From: Gryganskiella cystojenkinii
Taxonomy: Eukaryota; Mortierellomycota; Mortierellomycetes; Mortierellales; Mortierellaceae
DNA: 25,185 nucleotides
Reading direction: 5' to 3'
Assembly: GCA_015852425.1 (NCBI GenBank)
Contig: JAAAIG010000023.1
Location: 8,503 to 33,687, forward strand
The translations under genes were made by a program, and so were the position numbers. Of this stretch, positions 9,337-17,967 are shown in pieces. The notes under the pieces were generated by a model. That model saw only the letters and a program-made list of their open reading frames with translations. It did no database searches and had not been told where the DNA came from. The stretch's first letter is position 1. Each line of letters opens with the position of its first letter.

Positions 9337-12172
9337 TTAGGTGGTAAAGGATACAACTGGCGGACTATGTGAGGCAGGTGACGTCTGAGGAATCTGGAAA
9401 GTAACACTTGGACCGGCACTGGCACCATTATGGTTCGTCCCTGAACTGGACCCATACATGGCCGAAGGGGATGTAGCGTTCTTCAAGTACGATGCCGATC
9501 CAGATCGAGGCAAGGGTGACGGTATCGACGAAGGGTTGACACGACCGATCGCTCTTGGATCTGATAACATAGTCTCGTCCAAATCATTCGCGGCCTCCAT
9601 AAGGACGCCACCTATCGATCCCGTTGTCGGTACTGCTGCTACATCCATGGGTGGCTGAGAAAGTGACGCTGACGAGATTTCCTGGTCCTGTTGCTCTCGC
9701 TCTCTCGCGACACGAGAACATTCAACATGAAGGGCATCCAGCCACTGCAACAACGTGTCCTCATCAGGCGCACAGCAGACAAAGCTCCGTTTCGAGGTCA
9801 CGATTCTCAGACAGTACTGCTTGTGTTTCGAGACCGGATCCGTCTGGAGACAATCGATAATAGTCGAGAGTGGGATGATCCCATGGGGTTGATACTCTTT
9901 TTGATTCTTGTAATATGTCAGCTTGTCCCCGCGAAGCACAAACCATTTCTTGCGCCAGGTCTTGTAAGTGTTTCCGAGTTTGTGTAAATAACCCTGTCGG
10001 ACGACTTTGCTTTCGAGTTGCTCGTTCGTCACCAGACCGGATCCGGGCATGTTGGCTGCGGCAGCGATGCGGCCGGCCTCCAGGAAACAAGGATCATCCG
10101 CGATGGCTTCGTCCTCCTCTTCTTCTGAGGACGCGTGATTATTGTTGTTATTGTTGATACTTGTACCAAACTGTTCGCCACCGGATCCGTATCCACCAAG
10201 TGATGAAGGCGTGCCAGGGACGTTGTTGAGTGAGTAGTTGGATGAGAACGAGGTGGCCAGGACACCATTATTGTCGCCATCCTCGTTAAAACCGTTCCGA
10301 GGCGGTGATGCTGGCGAAGAGCTACCGCCGATACGAATCGCCTGCGTATCAGAGGTGATTAGAGAGAGTCCGTCATTGTTCCTTGGGTTCTGTTGCAGAA
10401 CTCGGCTTGTGTTTGTGATCGGTCCATTATTGATCACTAGAGGCGAGATCGAAGTGGTAGGCATCTGGCCCATCGATTGACTCATCAGACCCAAGGACAA
10501 TCCAGAGACCTTATTATTACGACCGCTGTTGTTGTTGCCACTATTGTTGATGCTATAGTCGACTGGACGTGAGAGTGGTGAAGACGCTGGAGGTGACATG
10601 TACCGAGGCGAACTTGGATTGCTCATCGACCCCATACCACCAGCACCACCATGAGTGATATCACCACTAGTCAAGAGACCCGGATCCGAGAGTGAGAGTT
10701 GATTGAGGTTTTGAGGTGGTTGCAGCCGCCGTGGTAAAAATGTCCCTGAGCCCTGTTTGACCAACTCGGGCTTTCCCGACAAGGGCGACGGAGGTATTGT
10801 CCGAGACTGGGGCGCAGAATTTGACTGTGATTGTTGTTCTTGTTGTTGTTGAATTGTATTTCGATTTTGTTGATCGATCAGTTGTGGGGTCGATCCAGAG
10901 AAGGAATCCATGTCTGAACTGGACGTGAGTTCGTACTGGACCTTGGCCTGGTTAATGGCCTTGATCCATGCTTCCATATCGGCGACGTTATCAGCTTGGA
11001 CGGTAAAGGTCCTCCGAGGTGTGAGGATCACGAAGACACCAGTCCGGTTCTTCACCACAACCTCGGCTGCTCTGTGAATATCCCTGATGTCGACAATCCG
11101 AAGAAGCTCATATTCCTAAGGGAAAAGAGGCAGATACGAGAAAAGAGTGAGAGAGAGTCGAGACAGAGCTTATCATTCGACCACAGTGATGAGGGTATAA
11201 ATGGTGTTTACCTTACTGTCCTTGTAGTAGGCGAGTTTTGAAGTCCGAAGAACGAACCATTTCTTCTTCCAGATCTACCGACGAAAAAAAATAAGAGGTT
11301 AAAGGGGCAGTCCTGGTTAGTGTGAGCAGGAATAAGCGCATAATCTTGGAGTGCACCGTCCAGTCCAGGGTTGATGGTTGATTTTATGATGATGACGACG
11401 ATGATTGTGATTTTTTTTTAGTTCCCTCGATAAGACTTGTCATGAATGAAAATGAACTTGTTCAAAATAGTGTATTAGCAACGAGAAAGGGGTCCACGAT
11501 AAAAACAGCACTTAATGATTGGGTTGCCCAGTCCAACGAGAAAATGAACGAGCCCAGTCCTGCAACGCTGAAAGATCCACTCCAGCTTTTGAGCTCACTG
11601 GCGACTTTTTTTCATTGAGCTTTTTATATCCATCCCCTTGCTCTCTCTTTCCGTTCAAGATTTTTTTTTTTTGAATTGTGGTTTCCTTCTATTTTGTCGT
11701 ATTCACCCTCAGCTGCTTCCTTGTTCGGTACTTTGCTCCACGATACGAGTGGAGGTGAATGGGGTCGAGAGAGCTCACAAGCTCTCTCTTTTATCGACAT
11801 AATTATTGTCCGTTCGATCTTTTTTTTCCGACTAATGTGTCCCAATGAACTAATAAAACAGATATCATTATTGTTTTTTTTTCTTACCTTGATGCGTTCA
11901 CCCTTCTTGTGAAGGTAACCAGATTTGAGGATCTGGCCTTCCTGCAGGGACTCTCTGGATGGCCCCAGGTCAATCTCAGCCTCGATATCTGAATCGTATT
12001 GTTCGTATTGATCATCTGAAAAGGTCACGCCTGGCGAAGTCGTCCCTGCTTGCAAATACTGTTGTTGTTGCTGTTGAGAAGGCGGAGAGGGTGGGAAGTG
12101 TGGTTGTTGTTGCTGCAGTTGCGGCTGAGGTACCGAATCAATCTCGCTTGCGACTGTTCGTGTTTGTATCAT
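9337..12172 (-). CDS. Tandem pleckstrin-homology (PH) domain protein (3 coding exons)
   Basis: Coding exons are 12172-11888, 11274-11212 and 11115-9337. The introns (11275-11887 and 11116-11211) have GTAAGA/GTAG and GTAAAC/TTAG ends, and all joins are in phase 0. The protein is 708 residues. PH1 spans about residues 82-172 (GYLHKKGERIK, then WKKKWFVLR, ending with the conserved Trp in MEAWIKAI, W166). PH2 spans about 486-581 (GYLHKLGNTYK, WRKKWFVLR, ending QWLDAL). Both carry the basic first-strand loop typical of phosphoinositide-binding PH domains. A Ser/Asn/Gly/Pro-rich linker of about 300 residues separates them, and an Asn6/acidic stretch precedes PH2. The N-terminus is Gln/Pro-rich. The likely role is recruitment to membranes as a signalling adaptor, in the manner of yeast Opy1; ligand and partners are unknown. 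An in-frame stop just upstream of 12190 sits at a good acceptor, so a 5'-UTR intron is likely (see separate entry). Confidence 0.85.
11767..11788 (-). repeat. Perfect 9-bp hairpin in the long intron of the PH gene
   Basis: GAGAGAGCT at 11767-11775 and AGCTCTCTC at 11780-11788 are exact reverse complements separated by a 4-base loop. They lie inside the 613-base intron 11275-11887, so the pre-mRNA could form a tight stem-loop here. Function is unknown. Confidence 0.6.
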
Positions 12173-12190
12173 CGTTGCTTGTGATATATC

Positions 12191-12485
12191 CTATTCCGTT
12201 GGAAGGCGAAAGGGAGGAAAAGCCTGTCATAAGTGTCTGGCTGTTCAAACTGGGCTGTTCTGGTCACAAACGGTGCGCAACGGGTTGTTTTGTTGAAAAC
12301 AAAACGTTTCATGAATGCACAGTCTTCCAAGGTCGAGTTTCAGAGTCCATGGTGTTGCTTGGCGATTGTCGCCAACCCCCATTCTATTGAGGAGGCTTTG
12401 TCGTTTCAGGCCCTGCATGGTTTCCTTGTCCAGCGCGTTGTTCGGAACCCCAAGCAAGTGTCAGCTGCTGACTTGAAAATTATAC
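12191..12485 (-). other. Probable 5'-UTR intron of the tandem PH gene
   Basis: On the minus strand a CACAG|GTATAA donor at 12485 and a GAATAG acceptor at 12191 bound a 295-base stretch. A GCTGAC branch-like element is present but sits near the donor, so it does not help. The acceptor's TAG is an in-frame stop 18 bases before the ATG at 12172, so the spliced leader would be GATATATCACAAGCAACG followed by ATG. Upstream lies a CT-rich tract and a TTTATAA element at about 12541-12550. This is inference without transcript support. Confidence 0.35.
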
Positions 12486-12613
12486 CTGTGACCAGTATTG
12501 GAGAAACGTGGCGAGGAAGGGAGAGGGGTGTAAAAAAGTATTATAAATGAGTATGGGTAAATAAGTAGATGAGTTGATGGATAAACGGAGGGGGATTGAT
12601 GGGTGAAAGACGG

Positions 12614-12668
12614 AATGAAAATGAATGAAATGAATGAAAATGAATGAAATGAATGAAAATGAATAAAG
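12614..12668. repeat. 19-bp minisatellite
   Basis: The unit AATGAAAATGAATGAAATG occurs exactly twice (12614-12632 and 12633-12651), followed by a partial diverged third copy to 12668. The unit is itself built from AATG/AAATG tetra- and pentamers, so it probably expanded from a microsatellite. It is likely to vary in length between strains. Confidence 0.8.
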
Positions 12669-13025
12669 AAGAAAAGAGAAGGAGAAATATTTTTTCTTTT
12701 TAAAAAGGGTTCGTCGCAGCATGGGTCCTTCAAAAAATCTAAAAGTGACTGACCATCCAGACTGGGCTAGGCCGACAAAACAACCATTGTTCTCTTTTTT
12801 GATTTCCGTGTTCACAGGACAGGAACCCACCCTTAACCCAATGACGCTTGTTGTCTACTTTTTCAATTTCATCATCCAGGTCCAGGGACCCCATCCTCGT
12901 CCTGTCTTTGTTGCCTTGACTTGTTGGTTGTTTGTTTGTTTGTGGAGGTGATCACGACAGAACGTTTCTTCTTTTTTTTGGTTTGTTCACTGTGTGACAA
13001 TTATGCATCTCGCATCACCCACGCT

Positions 13026-13031
13026 TTTATT
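13026..13031 (-). terminator. Poly(A) signal for the GST-like gene
   Basis: AATAAA on the minus strand (TTTATT on the plus strand) lies about 30 bases after the stop codon of the GST-like gene ending at 13061. Confidence 0.5.
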
Positions 13032-13060
13032 TTTTTTTGGTTGTTGTTCTTCCTTCGAAT

Positions 13061-14071
13061 TTACCAGAGTCCAAAGAAACTGAACGCATACCGCGATCCG
13101 GGTGCCTTAGTCCCACGATGCAACTTGTAACACTCAACAATATGCTGTCCTGCCGTGGTTGCCCTCAATTCTTCGCAGAAAGTGAGAGCTTCGGGTCGTA
13201 ACCGATCCTTCTTTGGGAGCCAGGCACCGTACCCATCCTCTTCATTCACACCGACCACCATCGCTGCAAGAGATGCAAAAGTCAAATCTGCGGCTGAAAA
13301 CTCGTTTCCGATCAGATAAGCTGGACCAGGTGGACCGGATTCAAGGACTCGCGAGACGTGTTCGAATTCTCTCTTCAGAATATCTTTGGACCGCATCGCA
13401 GAGACCTCGTTGATGTGAAGAAATTTGATTAAAATGTACCGGAACAAAGGGAAGAACAGACTCCAGACAAACATCTGTAGTCGACCGGCATTGTCGTGTT
13501 GACCCATCTCTCGGCCGAGGGAGCTCGGGGACTGGAAGAGAAGCTCGTAGTACATGAACCGACGGACATGAGGCCCAATCATGGTGTCGAATCGGTCCTC
13601 CAAGGTCATGATCTTGGTCGCAGTCGCTTCATCGTTCGTATAGAGGTTTTTGGGCGCATCTGTAGTCGTGGCCGTCTTGGAAGACGGCTGGGCAGCGTAT
13701 TGACTCGACAAGAACTGGAGAATCTTTGTGGAGTCGTTCAGGATAACAGCCTCGATAGGAGCAGCAGAATCGGCATTTTCTTTGGCCTCGGGAGTCACAG
13801 TGAGATGAGGCGTCACAAAGCCGGTGCCTCCGTTAGCGGGACGTTCCTTGGACCGATGATTGAACATGGAGATCATGTGGCAGATGGGCAAAGAGCGGTA
13901 TTCGACATAAGGGACCTTGTAGTAATCCAAGGCCCACCGTGCCTTTTCGTTGTAGTGGGAGAAGGAGATCGAACGCAAAGTAAAGCTGAGTGGAACATTG
14001 ATCTTTTTGACGGTGTCCTGCTTGGGAGCAACGGGATCTGGGTTCGCCCCTGCAGCGTCTGTAGTTGTCAT
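13061..14071 (-). CDS. Glutathione S-transferase-like protein, single exon
   Basis: Predicted protein of 336 residues from the ATG at 14071. The open frame runs further upstream without another ATG, so this start is clear. Residues about 26-60 give a thioredoxin-fold start (LRSISFSHYNEKARWALDYY), with the S-x-Y/N-EKARWAL pattern seen in GST N-terminal domains. Residues about 107-125 (AVILNDSTKILQFLSSQY) contain the Asp-Ser of the glutathione gamma-glutamyl site (D113-S114). The C-terminal all-helical domain includes YLIGNEFSAADLTFASLAA, the usual GST helix-6 N-cap motif. A hydrophobic stretch (FVWSLFFPLFRYILIKF) at about residues 200-220 could touch membrane. The protein is longer than the usual 200-250 residues because of an inserted segment between strands. 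Substrate is unknown; it may be a non-catalytic GST-fold protein. It is divergently arranged with the cyclodeaminase-family gene at 14398. Confidence 0.75.
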   Translation of the reverse strand: MTTTDAAGANPDPVAPKQDTVKKINVPLSFTLRSISFSHYNEKARWALDYYKVPYVEYRSLPICHMISMFNHRSKERPANGGTGFVTPHLTVTPEAKENADSAAPIEAVILNDSTKILQFLSSQYAAQPSSKTATTTDAPKNLYTNDEATATKIMTLEDRFDTMIGPHVRRFMYYELLFQSPSSLGREMGQHDNAGRLQMFVWSLFFPLFRYILIKFLHINEVSAMRSKDILKREFEHVSRVLESGPPGPAYLIGNEFSAADLTFASLAAMVVGVNEEDGYGAWLPKKDRLRPEALTFCEELRATTAGQHIVECYKLHRGTKAPGSRYAFSFFGLW

Positions 14072-14397
14072 GTTATGAGAAGAAGAAGGTATCGATGACG
14101 ACTGTTTTTTGGGATGGAGCTGATGTAAAGAAGAACGAATGAATTGAGATGGACAAACCGAGGGATGAGTCCCTTTTAAAAAGATCAAAAAAAAAAAAAG
14201 TTAATTTCTTATTCTCTTTTTCTTCTCCGCACCAAATCACCGCGCGTTTCCCAATCGAGATCGCAAATGCTGCGCTGAATCGACACCTGGCGTCATTCTT
14301 TGAAAAAAAGGACCCGTCTCAATACCATTTCTCGTTTCTTTTCTTTTCTTTACTCCACTTCTTCACACGCCACTATCATCTCTTTATTACTGCCACC
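14072..14397. promoter_or_regulatory. Compact shared promoter between GST-like and cyclodeaminase-family genes
   Basis: Only 326 bases separate two divergent start codons. Reading the minus strand, a TTTAAAAGG element at about 14171-14179 could act as a TATA box about 100 bases before the GST-like start. Reading plus, the last 90 bases are pyrimidine-rich and end in the good start context CCACCATG. Co-expression of the two genes is possible but unproven. Confidence 0.4.
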
Positions 14398-15723
14398 ATG
14401 CCTCCAGTCCGTGTCCTCTCTCTCGACCATGTCGCCTCTGTTCTCTCTGCTCTCGACACGGAAGAGATCCTCGCCAGCCAGGCAAGGGCATTCCATGCTT
14501 ACAGGTGCGTCCTTGCGATGGCCCTTTTTTTGGTTTATTTTGTTCTGTCCGTGCCCCTGCACAACGGTATTCTCAGTCCTCCGTTGTTGTTGAAACTGAT
14601 GTGGTTTTTTTGGGCTTTCGTTTTGTTTATGCAACATGGCACCTCGTGTCCTCCTCCCTTCATTAGTGCAAAGCAGACCCAAACGCCTCAGCGGTCGACC
14701 CTCCAAACAACAAACCATTCAACTTTGATCATGCCCTCCCGGATCGATACCCAAACATCAGTCATCAAGATTGTTTCTGTCCCCAAAACCGATTCCAAGA
14801 ACGGTCTTCCCGGTGTTACCCTTGTTATGGACAACGAGACTGGTGAACCTCGAGGACTCGTCAATGCTCGACTCTTGACAGCTCTCAGAACCGCGGCTGG
14901 ATCCGCACTCGCCACCCGAGCAGTCTTTGCTGCAAAACGCCAAAACAACAACAACAACAACACAGCCGACTACACCAACAGTATCGGAGGAGGAAGTCCC
15001 TCATTGACGTTGGTCATCTTTGGATCTGGAGCTCAAGCCAAGGCCCACATTCAACTTTTGGTCCACGTCCTGCCACAGGAAATCAAGACTGTCGTTATCT
15101 GTAACAGAACCTTGCCTCGGGCTCAAGAATTAGTTCAAGAATTGACCGCTCACTACCCGGGAATTGATCTGTGGGCATTCAGTATGAGCACGGGAGAGAC
15201 AACTTCAAGACCAACGATGGATACGCCCAACCTCCAACAGATCGTGTCTTCTGCCGATATCCTATGCACCTGTACAAACTCTCGGGAACCGCTGTTCAAC
15301 GGCGATTGGGTGCAACAAGGAACCCATGTCAACATGGTTGGATCCTTCAGACCTGACATGCATGAGGTCGACCAGACCTTGATCCAGAGGGCGTTCACAT
15401 TGGTCGATGCTAGACATGAATGTGAAGAAGAAGCTGGAGAGTTGATCCTAGCGATCAAGGAGTCTGGGTATGATGGCATCTTGGCTGAACTCGGGCACAT
15501 CTTTGACTCTGAGGGCAAGTTTAATGTGGAGAAGATGCCACCCCAGTTTGGATCCCTTCCTTCTCCCGTGGTGGACAGAACCTCAAAGTCCGTGTCGGGC
15601 TCGACTTTCAGAAATGTCTCAATCTTCAAGAGTGTTGGGATCGCTGCTCAGGATGTCGCTATTACTTCTTTGGTCCTTGAGAAGGCTGAAGCCATGCAGT
15701 TAGGATCCGTCGTCGACATTTAA
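14398..15723 (+). CDS. Ornithine cyclodeaminase / mu-crystallin family NAD(P)-dependent enzyme (2 exons)
   Basis: Exon 1 is 14398-14504 and exon 2 is 14667-15723. The 162-base intron has donor GTGCGT and acceptor TTAG and splits an AGT codon. The protein is 387 residues. The family hallmark LRTAAGSALATR sits at about 109-120 (substrate and cofactor contacts), the Rossmann glycine motif GSGAQA is at 155-160, and VGSFRPDMHEVD follows further on, as in bacterial cyclodeaminases and mammalian CRYM. Members convert ornithine to proline, reduce ketimines, or make or break other N-substituted amino acids, so the substrate cannot be told from sequence. No targeting signal is seen, so it is probably cytosolic. 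The intron is a multiple of three and stop-free, so a retained form would add 54 residues (see findings). The start at 14398 has a CCACCATG context. It is divergent from the GST-like gene and convergent with the decarboxylase gene. Confidence 0.88.
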   Translation: MPPVRVLSLDHVASVLSALDTEEILASQARAFHAYRCVLAMALFLVYFVLSVPLHNGILSPPLLLKLMWFFWAFVLFMQHGTSCPPPFISAKQTQTPQRSTLQTTNHSTLIMPSRIDTQTSVIKIVSVPKTDSKNGLPGVTLVMDNETGEPRGLVNARLLTALRTAAGSALATRAVFAAKRQNNNNNNTADYTNSIGGGSPSLTLVIFGSGAQAKAHIQLLVHVLPQEIKTVVICNRTLPRAQELVQELTAHYPGIDLWAFSMSTGETTSRPTMDTPNLQQIVSSADILCTCTNSREPLFNGDWVQQGTHVNMVGSFRPDMHEVDQTLIQRAFTLVDARHECEEEAGELILAIKESGYDGILAELGHIFDSEGKFNVEKMPPQFGSLPSPVVDRTSKSVSGSTFRNVSIFKSVGIAAQDVAITSLVLEKAEAMQLGSVVDI

Positions 15724-15758
15724 AAACAAAAAGTTGGGATTTGACAGCTTCAATAGAA

Positions 15759-15764
15759 AATAAA
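15759..15764 (+). terminator. Poly(A) signal for the cyclodeaminase-family gene
   Basis: AATAAA 36 bases after the stop codon at 15721-15723. The intergenic gap to the convergent decarboxylase gene is only 168 bases. Confidence 0.5.
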
Positions 15765-15891
15765 AAAAGCTGTTGATCAAACTAATCTGTGGGGATGATA
15801 TCACTGACGAAACTAGCCTTAAATTTCGGAGCTTTCGATGTCTGAAAAAGGATGTCGTCATTTAGGCCGGCTGCCCCTACAAGAACCCCCT

Positions 15892-17691
15892 TTACTGCTG
15901 ACGTACCACACCAATATGCTCTCCAGTTTTCACCAAAGTCTCCAGACCTTTTTGAGAGTTCTCCAGTAGATCGTTGTCGAACTGGACCGCGCCTTTCTTG
16001 AATAACAGGATACAGGTCGACCCACCGTAGGCAAAGTAACCAAGCTCGTCACCCTTATTGAACGAGTTTCCAACATCCTTGGCGCCTGTCAAGTCAATAG
16101 ACCCGACTATATTGCGTCCAGAGGTAGTGGAGATAGGGATTAGTTCATTGGCTGCATGTTCTACCCAGTTGTTATGTCCATTATGAAGGGTTCTTACCCA
16201 GCAAAGCTCCAATGGCTACAAAGACAGCCTGATCAAAGGCCTCGTTCCGCCCTCCGTCCTGCCGTTGTGCCAGATTAATCACGTTCACCATGCGAACATT
16301 CTCTGTAAAGACATTTAGGTCCTCATTGACCGCCATCGGGTTCACGGTGAAATATGTCCCCCCGATCTTGACCGGTTCCTTGGCGACGGATCCCTGGACA
16401 GGACTATGGAATCGGTGATAATCCTGAGGAGCTAATCGAAAGATGGCAATCGACCCTCCTTCAAAGGATTGGGCCAATGTCTGGTCCTGAAGCAAGTTGG
16501 ACAACGTGAAAGAATGCCCCTTGATCCAAATCTTTGTCGAGGCTTCGATCGATTCAAACACACATAGTCGACAGTCCGCCGCAGAGGTAATTACGTTCTA
16601 ACGATAAAGCCACGATATCAAGCACACTGGTAAGCACAAAATATCGCAGGCAGGATAGAGCGAAAACGGTGAAAGCTGTAAAAAAAAACAAAGAGGTGTG
16701 GTTTCACTCACCGGATCATCCTTCGCTGCAACCTCGCGCGCAGCGTCCTTGAGTTTTCGATAAAAGAAGGCATTAAAGCAAGGGTACTTTGAAAGGTCCT
16801 GCTCGAGTAACTCGGAGAGGTCCAGGTTATAGGTCTTGATGAAATGAGGGATATACGACACGGATTCTGGGGCGTCAAAGTGACGACCTTGATTCAACGA
16901 TTCCTCAGAAAACAGATGCTGCAACTTATGTGTTTCTAGCACTAAAAAAATGAAGTACGCAAACTAATCAATTCTTCAGGTTCGGTGTTATTGGAAACAT
17001 AAAAGACGATTGCTGCTCTCCCGATACGTACATTTACGATCGATCATGGTGGCAAATAGCAAGTGCATGCCGATACGAGTGTAGACCGGCATATCCTCCC
17101 AGACAGTGGCGAACGTCTACGCAGTACGGAGAGGAAACAACCCAGTCAGCAAAAAAAAAGTTTCTCTTCGGTAAACTAGCCGAGCCTATTTTGCGTACCT
17201 GGCGATCCGAGATCACATAGTTTCCGTAGCGGTGTTGATTGTAGACGGAATGTACCCAATGAACAGGATGCACATTCAGATACATGGATGCATGGTTTGC
17301 GCTTGTCAAGATTCCGCCGCCAACTGGAAGAAAAGAGAGAGAGAAAAAAATGTCAAGAATATTGCTGTAACTCTACCAAGCGTATTCCCACGCACTTATT
17401 CTTCCTCGTGACTTCTCCTTCGAGAAGCAAAGAAAACCCCTTCAAGGAACAAAACAAGCTAACGACTGGCACATAGAGTAGTGCAAACATACATAGTCCT
17501 GAAGAGTTGGCGACCGCGGATCGCAAGGAATGAGCTAAATCCGAGAGGTGTTTTTCAGTCGAAGCCGTCGGTGTGTGCTCCGGCGAAGGAAGTCGTGGGG
17601 GCTCTAGCACCTGTTGGTCTTGCTGCTGCTGCTGCTGCTGCTGCTGTTGTTCTTGCTCCTGTGGGAGACCTTGTTGATCCTGATTGTACAT
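15892..17691 (-). CDS. Phosphatidylserine decarboxylase family enzyme, short C2-less form (6 exons)
   Basis: Exons are 17691-17493, 17323-17199, 17116-17032, 16941-16712, 16597-16198 and 16106-15892. All introns are GT-AG, the phases match, and the total is 417 residues. The enzyme makes phosphatidylethanolamine from phosphatidylserine using a pyruvoyl group formed by self-cleavage. Visible hallmarks are SAADCRL with D221, DYHRFHSPV with H274/H277, TVNP, IGALLVGSI, and GYFAYGGST, where cleavage before S376 would give the beta and alpha chains. The Asp-His-Ser set for self-processing is therefore complete. The first 45 residues are Gln/Pro-rich with a Gln10 run from a CAG repeat, and no mitochondrial presequence, transmembrane helix or C2 domain is seen. 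Fungal Psd1 is mitochondrial and Psd2 carries C2 domains, so this resembles the Psd2 catalytic part alone. A PsiD-like amino-acid decarboxylase role is an alternative. HSPVQG replaces the usual HSPVDG. Confidence 0.85.
17617..17650. repeat. CAG/CTG microsatellite encoding poly-Gln
   Basis: A run of CTG on the plus strand (CAG on the coding minus strand) gives the Gln tract near residue 20 of the decarboxylase-family protein. It is a length-variable candidate. Confidence 0.75.
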
Positions 17692-17967
17692 ATTTTTTTG
17701 TCGTTTGTGGACGAAAGATTGGGGAAGGGTAGAGAAATCGAAAAGGAAGAGACAAAAGAAAAAAAAAAGTGAAGGTCGGAAATAAGTTGTTGCTGGCCCT
17801 CCTTGGAATCAAAACTCGTGATCATGCTGTCCTTGTCCCATTTAAATCGCGTTCATGTCGTGTTCATCGAAAAACAGCACTTTACGGTATATTATAGGGG
17901 ACTAGATAGATAAATAAATACAAAAATGAAAAAATGGAGATGGGTAGATAATAGCAGCAAAAAAAGA
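17692..17967. other. Intergenic region between decarboxylase and OPT transporter genes
   Basis: Both neighbours are on the minus strand, so this must hold the OPT 3' end and the decarboxylase promoter. It is AT-rich, with CT-rich sequence on the minus strand just before the decarboxylase start. No clear AATAAA on the minus strand and no gene were found. Confidence 0.4.

Larger units (their letters stand above)
12486..13060. promoter_or_regulatory. Promoter of the PH gene and 3' region of the GST-like gene
   Basis: Reading the minus strand, this holds the 3' end of the GST-like gene, a 19-bp minisatellite at 12614-12668, and then a TTTATAA element and CT-rich tract that probably form the core promoter of the PH gene. 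Open frames here are pyrimidine-rich artefacts (Phe/Ser/His repeats). Confidence 0.4.

Noticed and set aside
12245..12457. Minus-strand frame (LKRQSLLNRMGVGDNRQATPW...) just upstream of the PH gene, considered as an extra coding exon
   Set aside because: The translation looks somewhat natural, but I found no donor that joins it in frame to the acceptor at 12191, and no start or acceptor that fits well. It is better explained as part of a 5'-UTR intron, though transcript data could reverse this.
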